In this document: piece by piece, positions 1-8,418 of the stretch
Numbering within the stretch: position 1 is the stretch's first letter
Layout of the letters: the number at the start of each line of letters is the position of its first letter
DNA from: Site-B1 sp963827785
GTDB lineage: Bacteria > Bacteroidota > Bacteroidia > Flavobacteriales > Flavobacteriaceae
Direction: 5' to 3'
Length of the DNA stretch: 64,000 bases
NCBI GenBank assembly: GCA_963827785.1
Contig: CAWHCT010000010.1
Span: 1 to 64,000 of the forward strand
Position numbers and translations under genes: made by a program
Notes under the pieces: model-generated
Told to the model about the DNA's origin: nothing
The model's database searches: none
Seen by the model: the letters and a program-made list of their open reading frames with translations, nothing else

Positions 1-1847
1 ATCAACCCTTTGATACGTATGTGCTCCAAAAAAATCGCGTTGTGCCTGAATTAAATTAGCAGATGAATCTCCAGTTGTATAACTATTAAAAAAGTTGATG
101 GATTCACTTAAACAAGGAATTGGCAATTCATTTAAAATACATTGAGACACCATTTTATTTGCTGATGGTTTTAAGGATTTGATCTGATGAATTATCTTAT
201 CATTTTTCAAAATAGAAGGTGATGATTTCAGTACCTCAACCAAATCAATCATTAAATCGGATTTGATAATACACCCTGCAGTCCAAATCCTTGCTATCTC
301 ACTTAAATTTAAATCCCAATTATAAGTCTTTGAAGCTTGATGAATTAAGTGAAGTCCCTGATAATGATTGATGATTCTTGCAAACTGATAGGTTTTCAAC
401 AAATCTATTGATGACAATATCTGATATTAATATCATTCTCTGTTCTATAAAGATTTTGCGCTTCAACTCTGTCCTCTTTTAAAAAGGATGTATAACGAGC
501 AAATAAAGCCGAAGCAATCATTGTGCTTGGAGCACCTAATTCTGCCGTCGCAATGGTTGTCCAATTTCCTGTGCCTTTATTACCTGCTTTATCTAATATT
601 TTATTGACCAACCAATCGTTTCCTTCCTTTTTTCTTAGAATATCAACTGTGATCTCTAATAAATAACTGCTAGCAGTCGATTTCCAACTTTCCAAAACAT
701 CTGCAATTTCATCAGGATTTTTTCCTGTTGATGAAAGGATTCCAAACACTTCTGCCAACAATTGCATTTCGGCATATTCAATTCCGTTATGAACCATTTT
801 TACAAAATGGCCACTTCCTTCCGGACCTATATAGGTACAGCATGGTAAATCATTATCATCTTTTGCGGCAATCTTCTCTAAGAAAGGTTTTACCAAATTG
901 TAGGCATCTTTATTTCCACTTGGCATAATGGATGGTCCTTTAAGTGCACCTTCTTCGCCTCCGGAAACTCCTGTTCCAATGAAATGAATTTTCTTGGATT
1001 GCAAATACTCAAAACGTTCTTTGGTTTTGTTGTAGTTTGAATTGCCTCCATCGATAATTATATCCCCATCAGATAAATGTGGAAGCAAATCATCAATAAC
1101 AATATCAACCGTTTTACCGGCATTAACCATGAGCATTATTTTTCTAGGCTTTTGAATGGAATTCACAAATTCTTTGAGATCATCAAATGGCAATGCTAAT
1201 GATAATTCCTTATGCTCATTTCTAAAGTTTAAGGCAACATTTTCTTCAACTCCATTAACATGTCTGTTAAACATGGAAATCTTGAATCCATTGTTTGCCA
1301 AATTTCTGCATAGACTTTTACCCATGACTCCTAATCCAAGAAGTCCAAACTCCGATTTATCCATCAGTTCTTCTTTTATTTGTTTTATGATTTCTTCCGG
1401 TGTAAGTTTAACATCAACTGAAATGGCATTAACAGGAATTTCCAAGGTGTCGAATTGTGATTTAAGTAAGTCTGAAGGCATAAAATGATTCTTTCTTGCA
1501 TTCATTCTATTGTAAATCGTTTCAAAAGTACCTGACAAATGGACCCATTTGGTTTGGTTTTCAATACCATCACTCAGGAGTTCTCTGTATTTCTTCTTTA
1601 ATGCGGAACAAACTATCACACAACTGTTCTTTTTCAATTGTGTTTTTGCCAATTCATTTAAAGTCACCAGCCAACCATGTCTGTCATCGTCGTTCAAAGC
1701 TTTTCCACTTGACATTTTATCAACGTTTTTCTTTGAATGGTAATCGTCGCCATCGAAAAAAGGAATATTCATTTCGTTGGCCAACATTATGCCAATTGTG
1801 CTTTTTCCAACACCCGAAACTCCCATTATATAAATGACTTTATTCAT
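1..1847 (-). CDS. gntK-gnd: Gluconokinase / 6-phosphogluconate dehydrogenase fusion, frameshifted, runs off left edge
   Basis: The N-terminal ~160 residues are a gluconokinase with P-loop GVSGVGKST (residues 9-17), which phosphorylates gluconate. From about residue 163 a decarboxylating 6-phosphogluconate dehydrogenase follows: dinucleotide motif GLLGLGVMG, substrate motif GGNSNY, catalytic segment KMVHNGIEY and KAGNKGTGNW. The frame is open from 1847 to 405, then shifts by net -1 near 405-425. The rest of the dehydrogenase is open to base 1 (IDLLKTYQFARIINHYQG, then QAQRDFFGAHTYQR); roughly 15 residues lie beyond the window. The gene starts 9 bp after the PL7 lyase and so belongs to the lyase operon. 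The fusion would convert gluconate to ribulose 5-phosphate in the cytosol. The single shift may be a sequencing error. Domain calls are firm; the role in alginate metabolism is inferred. Confidence 0.88.
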
Positions 1848-1856
1848 TTTTGGTCA

Positions 1857-2879
1857 TTATTGATTTTCTGGATTGATGCCTTCACCTAAAGAACCTGCTT
1901 TAAACCATACTTCTGCATAGCTTCCATTTTCATATTGTTTTGCTATATCACCATTATAAGTTTCAGATTTAGTAGTCTTCCCGTTAGCCTGATTGTAAGC
2001 ACCTTGCTTAAAATACTGTAATTCGCCAGCATAGGCATTTTCTCTTTCTTCGCTTACAGTTCGTTTTGATGCATAAACGTTTATAACCTGTTGAGGAATT
2101 TCTTCTTTTTTTGCAAAATCTGATTTCAATAAGTTTTTTGTGAATTTTATAGTTTCATGTCCTTCACTTGTAAAAGTGAGATACATAATACCCTTATAGA
2201 CGTTAACTTCGTAACTAAATTCTTCTCCTAAGGCAATTCCATCTTCTGGTTCTTCTGGATATGTAGTTGGACTTGTCCCTACAACTGAAAAATCAGAACC
2301 CCAAACTGCTGTTGAAAAATCCCATCTGCCATCATTACTGCCTTCTGTATTAATTTCATAATTCCAAAAAACAGAGCCTTTTGTATGACCAGGGAATTTT
2401 TTATAAAAGATTTTTAAAGGTTCGTTTTCATGTCCTTCATCACTATGAATTTGACCAACTACTACCGAATATGAAGAGGCAACTCTCGCATCACCTGTAG
2501 TTGACACATGCTGTACTTTTAATGTGCCTGTTAATTTACCGCCTGTTTCAGGAATCCAATGTGCTTTTTGTCCTAATTCTGTTCTTGTGTTGTTTGAAGT
2601 TCGTGAGGTAATACCAGAATTAGGTGTTTTATATACTACCCAATCTGTATTTCCATCATTTTCAACATAAAAAAAACCTTCCTTTTCAAAATTTACTAAA
2701 TCTTCGGAACGTGTACCATCTCCTAAAAGAATATTCCATTCATCCATAAATGGAATAACATCACTTGGGTACTTTTTAGTATCTTCAGTTTGAGTTGTAG
2801 TCTCTGAAGTAGTTTTAGAATTATTTTTGCAAGCGAAGGTTGCTAAAAGTGAAATTATAATTACTAATGATTTTTTCAT
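1857..2879 (-). CDS. Alginate lyase, polysaccharide lyase family 7, lipoprotein
   Basis: A 340-residue protein with a lipoprotein signal peptide (lipobox ending TFAC, Cys17) and one PL7 jelly-roll catalytic domain. The three PL7 signatures are present: RTELG (99-103), QIH (143-145) and YFKQGAYNQ (289-297), which supply the catalytic Arg, Gln, His and Tyr. In this family QIH rather than QVH is generally linked to cleavage of polyG or mixed MG blocks, so guluronate-containing alginate is the likely substrate. The lipid anchor suggests surface or periplasmic action. It lies in the minus-strand operon downstream of two other lyases, with gntK-gnd following after 9 bp. Length and motifs look intact. 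Confidence 0.93.
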   Translation of the reverse strand: MKKSLVIIISLLATFACKNNSKTTSETTTQTEDTKKYPSDVIPFMDEWNILLGDGTRSEDLVNFEKEGFFYVENDGNTDWVVYKTPNSGITSRTSNNTRTELGQKAHWIPETGGKLTGTLKVQHVSTTGDARVASSYSVVVGQIHSDEGHENEPLKIFYKKFPGHTKGSVFWNYEINTEGSNDGRWDFSTAVWGSDFSVVGTSPTTYPEEPEDGIALGEEFSYEVNVYKGIMYLTFTSEGHETIKFTKNLLKSDFAKKEEIPQQVINVYASKRTVSEERENAYAGELQYFKQGAYNQANGKTTKSETYNGDIAKQYENGSYAEVWFKAGSLGEGINPENQ

Positions 2880-2902
2880 TTTATGATTTAGATTTGTTTG
2901 TT

Positions 2903-3065
2903 TTAATACACCTTATTAAGCTTCAAATTCTCTTCGACTTCAATATCTACAGAATTTGAAACTGTATTATTTAAATGCGAATTGGCCTTCTGCTCTATCA
3001 ATGAATTGAATTTTTGGCTTATCCTTGTCTTGGGTCACTATAACATCAACATTACTCTTCAAACT
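2903..3065 (-). pseudogene. Remnant of a second PL6 alginate lyase (C-terminal domain fragments)
   Basis: Two minus-strand fragments in different frames resemble parts of the intact PL6 protein encoded at 5161-7476. The first (about 3065-2967) reads SLKSNVDVIVTQDKDKPKIQF, matching the PL6 segment SLVINKTLTVQSQGDTKAQLVF. The second (about 3000-2903) ends SNSVDIEVEENLKLNKVY then stop, matching the PL6 C-terminus SNSGEIRTEENLKMKLMY. By hand alignment about 15 of the last 31 residues are identical. Everything between the two segments in PL6 is missing, so this is an internally deleted, frameshifted relic. It abuts the stop codon of the heparinase-type lyase. Confidence 0.72.
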
Positions 3066-5148
3066 CTATTTTTGTATTCATGAACTCTAGTGTTTTAACC
3101 GAAAAGAAAATGGATGTTTCTCCTTTGGTTAATGAAATTGATTGTTTATTATCCGTTGTCCATTTTGAATCATTTAGTTTCCATCCATTTAGTTCCGGAA
3201 TTTCTTGATCCTCGTTAATACGCTTATCAAATTTATCAAAAGGAAAAAGTATGGTTATGAAACTATAATCTGAAGATCCTTTTTTTGAAACTACAGACCA
3301 TTGTTTCCCTCGTCTGCCATCAGTTTTAACTTCATCTGTTTTATTTAGCTGGTAAATGTCCAATCCTGATCCATCTTCAAAGGTTGACCTTAACAAATCA
3401 GGAGCATATTCATGACTGTAATGTCCTTGCCAAACCTGTTTGTATTCATGTGGCTTATCTGATTTGAAATTATCCTTAACAATCCAAAATTGGTTCTTTA
3501 GATTGATGACTTGTCGTGAATAATCTACACCAACATTTTCAAATCCATCATGGGAACCAACAAACACATCAATATCATCATTGGTTGACCAGGAAATCAC
3601 TTTTGGATTTGGTAACTCCCTGAATTTCCCGAATCCGCTTCCACCTTTATTCGAAGTATACTGCTTGCCTTGCAACTCATCATCAACCAAAGCTACATTT
3701 TTGGTCATTGAATTTTTGAACAGCTCTAAATCCTTTAAATAATACCTAACCTGATAATTTGGTAATATAACTTTTCTATTGGCCATGGCTTGTATCCCTA
3801 ACATATCACCATGTTGATGGTCTGGTTTTAAATCATCCAGTCCCGCAGAAATTATCATCATATTGTTTTTTGGATTCCAACCATCTCTCATAATATAATA
3901 ACCGGTTGTTGGAAAATGGAGCGATCCATAGACTGGTTTTTTGGTTTCAATATTACCGAGCATTTTTAATTGCGAGTCGCTTAAATACCAATACATTCTA
4001 GATTCAACATGATCATTGGCAAAGTAACCCATTTCAGGATCATTGAACAGCAAATAACCTAAAGTCAAGGCCCCCGAAATATCATTCTTTTCTGCCCAAG
4101 GATCGTCTGTATCATCAGATAAAACCGGAGCCGATTTATCAGGATAAGCAATTTTAATTAGCGTAGTGAATAGGGACTTTAGTTTCTCTTCCCAAAACTG
4201 ACTCACCTCTAAATTACTTGTTTGTGCAAGTTGATACACATAATAATAATTGCCAATGTCACTGATATGGTAATGAACAGTGCGCTCGAACTGGAAACCA
4301 TCATCGTTGATCTCTCTTGACAAATGTTCTTCCAATAATTTCATTGAATGATTGTACCATTGGTCAGTATCTACAAAATCTCTTAATAAAATGGAAACCA
4401 TTGCCAAGGCAGATAATCCTCTGGTTTGATGATTACCTGATACAAATTCCTGATTGGTTTCATACAAGTGGGCTCCATGTTGCAACAAAGTTGCAATGGT
4501 TGTTAATTGATCGTCATCAGAATAGTTATTCTGACCTAAAAACATGTTATGAATTTGTAACCAGTTCAAAATGCGATAACCAGATCGAAATGCTTCATAA
4601 ACGCCATTCCCATCGTCAATTTTTTCATATTCTCCAGAATCCAAGGCAGCATTTAACGAGTTCATTTGGTCTTTGAAATACTCTAAATATTTTGAATCCT
4701 GATTTTGGTAATTGTAATAAAAAGCAATGTCAACCATTTTGTGCTGACGTGCTAAATGACGCAATGCATAGGCGTTAACCGGTTCACCAAATAAATAATT
4801 AAAAGGTAGTTTCCATTGTGTAGACCCATTGTATTTTGCCATGTGGTCTAAAGCTCTTTCAGAGTGACCTTTTTCTGCGTCCGGATAAATGTCCTTATAA
4901 GATTGAAAACGTTTATTGAAACTATTCCAATCGTAGAAATAGCGTTCAGAGAATTTTTTTCTGAAATATTGTGCTATTTCTGATGTCGTGATTTTACCTT
5001 TTTTAGCAAGCTCCTTTTTGACTTCAGGTTTTAAATAATTTGAAAACTTGTCTATAGAAACAACTTTTCTGGATGGAATATTTTGGGCAATAATAGGATT
5101 GGTTAATACTAAACTTACCAATATTATAATTGCTCTGATTGTTTTCAT
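3052..5148 (-). CDS. Heparinase II/III-superfamily lyase, probable alginate or oligoalginate lyase
   Basis: A 698-residue secreted protein with an N-terminal signal peptide ending near IIAQ. An alpha/alpha toroid-like N-terminal half carries GNHQTRG (Asn239-His240) and FERTVHYH (287-294). A beta-sandwich half carries DHQHGD (about 443-447), the usual place of a metal or active-site His in this superfamily. The canonical PL17 HNHxxW context is absent, so PL39 or an unassigned heparinase II/III alginate family is as likely as PL17. It lies 12 bp downstream of the PL6 gene in the same operon. By context it should act on alginate or its oligosaccharides, perhaps exolytically. The superfamily is clear; family and substrate are inferred. 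Confidence 0.75.
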   Translation of the reverse strand: MKTIRAIIILVSLVLTNPIIAQNIPSRKVVSIDKFSNYLKPEVKKELAKKGKITTSEIAQYFRKKFSERYFYDWNSFNKRFQSYKDIYPDAEKGHSERALDHMAKYNGSTQWKLPFNYLFGEPVNAYALRHLARQHKMVDIAFYYNYQNQDSKYLEYFKDQMNSLNAALDSGEYEKIDDGNGVYEAFRSGYRILNWLQIHNMFLGQNNYSDDDQLTTIATLLQHGAHLYETNQEFVSGNHQTRGLSALAMVSILLRDFVDTDQWYNHSMKLLEEHLSREINDDGFQFERTVHYHISDIGNYYYVYQLAQTSNLEVSQFWEEKLKSLFTTLIKIAYPDKSAPVLSDDTDDPWAEKNDISGALTLGYLLFNDPEMGYFANDHVESRMYWYLSDSQLKMLGNIETKKPVYGSLHFPTTGYYIMRDGWNPKNNMMIISAGLDDLKPDHQHGDMLGIQAMANRKVILPNYQVRYYLKDLELFKNSMTKNVALVDDELQGKQYTSNKGGSGFGKFRELPNPKVISWSTNDDIDVFVGSHDGFENVGVDYSRQVINLKNQFWIVKDNFKSDKPHEYKQVWQGHYSHEYAPDLLRSTFEDGSGLDIYQLNKTDEVKTDGRRGKQWSVVSKKGSSDYSFITILFPFDKFDKRINEDQEIPELNGWKLNDSKWTTDNKQSISLTKGETSIFFSVKTLEFMNTKIEFEE

Positions 5149-5160
5149 TATTAAGGTGTT

Positions 5161-7476
5161 CTAATACATTAACTTCATCTTCAAATTCTCTTCTGTTCGT
5201 ATTTCTCCTGAGTTAGAAATTTGATTATCTGATTGTGAATTATTTTTGGCGCCCCAAAGAAGTGCAACTAATTTTACCGGATTATTCTTGAATGTGTTGT
5301 TAGAAATATTCACATTAACGATCCCTCTTGAATTAAGTAAAATTCCGTTTTGTTCTTTAGCTCCACAATTAGTAAATGTACTGTTTGTAACCAACAGATT
5401 TCCGCCAATTGTTGATTCGTCATAACCACCGCGATAATAATCAATCACATTGCTTTTAACATTTGTGAACTGACAATTATTTATGGTAAGATATTCAGTG
5501 TTATAATCGCCTTTGTCATTGGTTTCTTCCGACAATTCCAAACCGTTTTCACAATTTGAAATGTTTGTGTTTTCAAAGGTGATGCGTTCTGCAAAGGATT
5601 GTTTATAGGCTTTTAAAACATAGTTGAAATCGCTTATATCACAATTTGAAACTGTTAAACCGAAATGATTAGACATATTTTCTTTTAAGCTCGCAAAAGC
5701 AAAATTTGAAGTGCTTCCTTTTAAGATTACATTATTTACGGTTAGTTTTCCTTTAGGTTGTAATGAAAACAATGGCGTATTAGGTTCACCGGAAAAAACA
5801 AGCTGTGCTTTTGTATCGCCTTGAGATTGAACCGTAAGTGTTTTATTAATTACCAATGACTTATCAATCGCGTAAACACCTTCCGTTAAAGAGATAATAT
5901 CTCCATTGCTTGCTTCATCTATTTTAGTTTGCAATTCCTCTGCTTTTGCTACAGTATGCGTAACTGGGTCTTTCGCTTCAATTTCATTCGAGTACCAAGT
6001 TGCTCCGTATTTAGATTTATCTAAAATATTAGGATTTGTAACATCAACACCTAAAACTGCACCTATACTATTATTGTCTTTTCTTGATTTACCAAATAAA
6101 TCTGTTTCAATAGAATTAAAATCGAAACCTATATATGGTTCTATATCACTAGGCACACCCGCTGGGAGATAAATATTATCAGCTACTTTTTTCAATTCTA
6201 ACGATGCTTGTAAAATACCACCATCAAAATCTTTAAACTTTACACCTTTATTATCTACAATATTATTTTTAAATAAAACCCCGTCCGCTTTATCATGCTC
6301 TACAACTATAGATTCGTCTCCTTTTTCGTTGTAAATAATATTATTGGCAACAGTGGTTCTAATAGGTCTTGCCGAGCGAATTTCAGATAAAGGCAACACA
6401 TCCTTTTGGGCAATATTTGTTCCCACACCAAATTGCCAAGGCGATTTACAATTTACGTATGTATTATAAGCAACCACAACATCTGTAACTTGGTTATATC
6501 TATTTAGAGGCGATTTTGGAATTCCATTCATTATAGCTAGAGGACTTCTGAAATTTTCACCAATTATGTTATAGAAATAGTTATTTACAATCCAATGTCC
6601 TGTATTTACAATTCTAATACCACCATAATTTTTATTTACACCATCACCAATAAAATAGTTGCCATCAATCATCGCATAATTTCCATGTCTCGTCACTACT
6701 GAACCTTCACTTTTGTAAAACACGTTATTTTTAATTTCGTTGAAATTAGTTTTACTTGAAATTATTTCAACCTCTCCATTGCATTCTTCAAACAGGTTAT
6801 TTGCAATGGTTGTATTACTTGGGCTCATAGACGTAAAACTACTTCCTAACTGAATCGTTTCACCTCTAGCACCACCTTTTCGAGGTCGAGGTCCAAAATG
6901 ATTATTTATAATTTTATGATAGTTTTTTATACTTTGAACGCCTTTTAAATCAACCCTAACTGTTGGGCCTCCGTTTGTTTTACCAGCAATATAACAATGA
7001 TCTAATTGATTGTGTCTTCCGTAAAATTGAACCCACATATCATCATCATCACGTTGTAATTTATTAAAATCTCTAATGACACAATTTGTAACTCTACAAT
7101 TGTTTGCAACGTTATCTTCGTCTATCCTAAAAGCGATTACATTTTCTGATGGTGAATATCCATTTCTAAAATGCAAACCACTCACTACTAAATATTCGCC
7201 TCCAAAAGTTAAGTTTGAAACACCTTCAATAAATACTTTCCCTGGAGTTTCTGCTTTTAAAGTTATTGGTTTGGCTTCGGTTCCTTCACCTGTAAATTTA
7301 ATTTGTACGTCCTTCCAAATACCATCTGCCAAAACAATGTTGTCTCCAGCTTGTGCGTTTTTTATAGCTTCAGAAAGTTCGTCTTGGTCATTTACTTTGG
7401 TGCCTTTAGAGCTGCTTTTCTCTCCACACGCACTGATTAAAAAAGTCAAAGTCAGAACAATAAATAGTCTTTTCAT
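5161..7476 (-). CDS. Alginate lyase, polysaccharide lyase family 6, lipoprotein, two-domain
   Basis: A 771-residue lipoprotein (lipobox ISAC, Cys17) with two parallel beta-helix domains. The N-terminal domain has the chondroitinase B/PL6 signature: GGARGETIQLG (201-211), GEVEIISSKTN with candidate catalytic Lys242, and EGSVVTRHG with candidate catalytic Arg263. The 21-residue spacing matches the catalytic Lys/Arg pair known in PL6. The acidic residues around 207-237 are candidate calcium ligands. The second domain (about 500-771) is beta-helical without the motif, as in full-length two-domain PL6 enzymes. It is the first gene of the minus-strand operon, facing the operator-rich region at 7547-7598. 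It should depolymerise alginate by beta-elimination outside the cytoplasm or at the outer membrane. Confidence 0.93.
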   Translation of the reverse strand: MKRLFIVLTLTFLISACGEKSSSKGTKVNDQDELSEAIKNAQAGDNIVLADGIWKDVQIKFTGEGTEAKPITLKAETPGKVFIEGVSNLTFGGEYLVVSGLHFRNGYSPSENVIAFRIDEDNVANNCRVTNCVIRDFNKLQRDDDDMWVQFYGRHNQLDHCYIAGKTNGGPTVRVDLKGVQSIKNYHKIINNHFGPRPRKGGARGETIQLGSSFTSMSPSNTTIANNLFEECNGEVEIISSKTNFNEIKNNVFYKSEGSVVTRHGNYAMIDGNYFIGDGVNKNYGGIRIVNTGHWIVNNYFYNIIGENFRSPLAIMNGIPKSPLNRYNQVTDVVVAYNTYVNCKSPWQFGVGTNIAQKDVLPLSEIRSARPIRTTVANNIIYNEKGDESIVVEHDKADGVLFKNNIVDNKGVKFKDFDGGILQASLELKKVADNIYLPAGVPSDIEPYIGFDFNSIETDLFGKSRKDNNSIGAVLGVDVTNPNILDKSKYGATWYSNEIEAKDPVTHTVAKAEELQTKIDEASNGDIISLTEGVYAIDKSLVINKTLTVQSQGDTKAQLVFSGEPNTPLFSLQPKGKLTVNNVILKGSTSNFAFASLKENMSNHFGLTVSNCDISDFNYVLKAYKQSFAERITFENTNISNCENGLELSEETNDKGDYNTEYLTINNCQFTNVKSNVIDYYRGGYDESTIGGNLLVTNSTFTNCGAKEQNGILLNSRGIVNVNISNNTFKNNPVKLVALLWGAKNNSQSDNQISNSGEIRTEENLKMKLMY

Positions 7477-7558
7477 CTTTATGATATTCTTTGTTGTTTA
7501 TTAGTTATACATGGCTAAAAACCACTTGTCAATTTACAAAAAATAATTGGTTTACCAG

Positions 7559-7586
7559 TTTGGTTTACCAAATATATGTATATTTG
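7559..7586 (+). promoter_or_regulatory. Bacteroidota-type promoter of the RraA-like gene
   Basis: TTTG at 7559-7562 and TATATTTG at 7579-7586 are separated by 16 nt, close to the -33/-7 pattern of Bacteroidota primary sigma promoters. The -7 box lies 45 bp before the ATG at 7632. Confidence 0.55.
7569..7576 (-). promoter_or_regulatory. Candidate -7 box for the alginate lyase operon
   Basis: The minus strand reads TATATTTG (TAnnTTTG consensus) here, about 92 bp upstream of the PL6 start. It overlaps the second operator repeat. A clear -33 box was not seen. Confidence 0.45.
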
Positions 7587-7631
7587 TTGGTATAACCATT
7601 CTTTTTATTAAGAATTCACATTAATATAAAT

Positions 7632-8345
7632 ATGACTTCTTTAAAACCGGCTACAAGAGAAAAACTTCAAAAAGTAAGTACTGCTACTATAGCTACATGC
7701 TTATATAAGAAAGGATTGCGGAATCAATACATCCAAAACGTTAAACCGCTCAAAAAGGGCAAACCAATAATGGTAGGTGAAGCATTTACGTTACGATATA
7801 TTCCGGCACGTGAAGATTTAAATCCGGTTGAAGTGTTTAAAGATCCTAAACATCCGCAAAGAGTTGCTGTTGAAACCTGCCCTACAGGTTCTGTTTTAGT
7901 AATAGATAGCAGGAAGAATTCACGAGCAGCTTCTGCAGGTTCAATTCTTGTAACCAGATTGATGAAACGTGGTTGTGCAGGAATTGTCACGGATGGAGGC
8001 TTTAGAGATTCCGCTGAAATTGCTGAACTCCCTTTTCCTTCATATCATGACCTTCCTTCGGCGCCAACAAACTTAACATTACATCAGGCTCTTGATATTA
8101 ATGTCCCAATTGGTTGTGGAGATGTAGCTGTATTTCCCGGAGATGTAGTTGTTGGTGACGACGATGGAGTTATGGTAATACCAAAAGATATTGCAGATGA
8201 AGTGGCGGATGAATGTACCGAAATGACCATGTTTGAAGATTTTGTTCTGGAAAAAGTGAATGAAGGAAGAACTATAATTGGTCTCTATCCGCCAACCGAT
8301 GAAAAAACTTTGATCGAATTCAATTCCTGGAAAAAAAGAAAATAA
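7632..8345 (+). CDS. RraA / HMG-CHA aldolase family protein
   Basis: A 237-residue cytosolic protein of the RraA-like fold. Visible family features are GSVLVIDS, GSILVTRLMKRGCAGIVTDGGFRD (Arg and Asp of the metal/oxyacid site) and PGDVVVGDDDGVMVIP. The family includes class II pyruvate aldolases (4-hydroxy-4-methyl-2-oxoglutarate aldolase), oxaloacetate decarboxylases and, in enterobacteria, the RNase E inhibitor RraA; homologues are often misannotated as demethylmenaquinone methyltransferase. It is divergent from the alginate lyase operon and shares its operator-rich control region. An aldolase or decarboxylase step on a 2-keto acid derived from uronates is plausible but unproven. Confidence 0.82.
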   Translation: MTSLKPATREKLQKVSTATIATCLYKKGLRNQYIQNVKPLKKGKPIMVGEAFTLRYIPAREDLNPVEVFKDPKHPQRVAVETCPTGSVLVIDSRKNSRAASAGSILVTRLMKRGCAGIVTDGGFRDSAEIAELPFPSYHDLPSAPTNLTLHQALDINVPIGCGDVAVFPGDVVVGDDDGVMVIPKDIADEVADECTEMTMFEDFVLEKVNEGRTIIGLYPPTDEKTLIEFNSWKKRK

Positions 8346-8418
8346 AAATTGAGATTTTTATTACATTTTCTTTAACTTCACATGTAAACTATGTATAAGT
8401 TATAATACTATTATCTGC

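Larger units (their letters stand above)
7547..7598. promoter_or_regulatory. Three GGT(N)ACC operator-like repeats in a divergent promoter
   Basis: The divergent intergenic region holds TTGGTTTACCA twice as direct repeats (7547-7557 and 7560-7570, 13 bp apart) and a related TTGGTATAACCA (7587-7598). Each is an imperfect palindrome GGT(N2-3)ACC, the half-site form bound by FadR-subfamily GntR regulators. The second copy overlaps the plus-strand TTTG box and the third lies just after the plus-strand TATATTTG box, a typical repressor arrangement. No regulator gene is in the window, so the binding protein is inferred. Confidence 0.65.

Noticed and set aside
1..8345. Complete alginate utilisation locus with SusC/SusD and KDG enzymes
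   Set aside because: No TonB-dependent receptor, SusD, SDR reductase, KdgF, KDG kinase or aldolase is in the window; only the lyases, the kinase/dehydrogenase fusion and the RraA-like gene are present.
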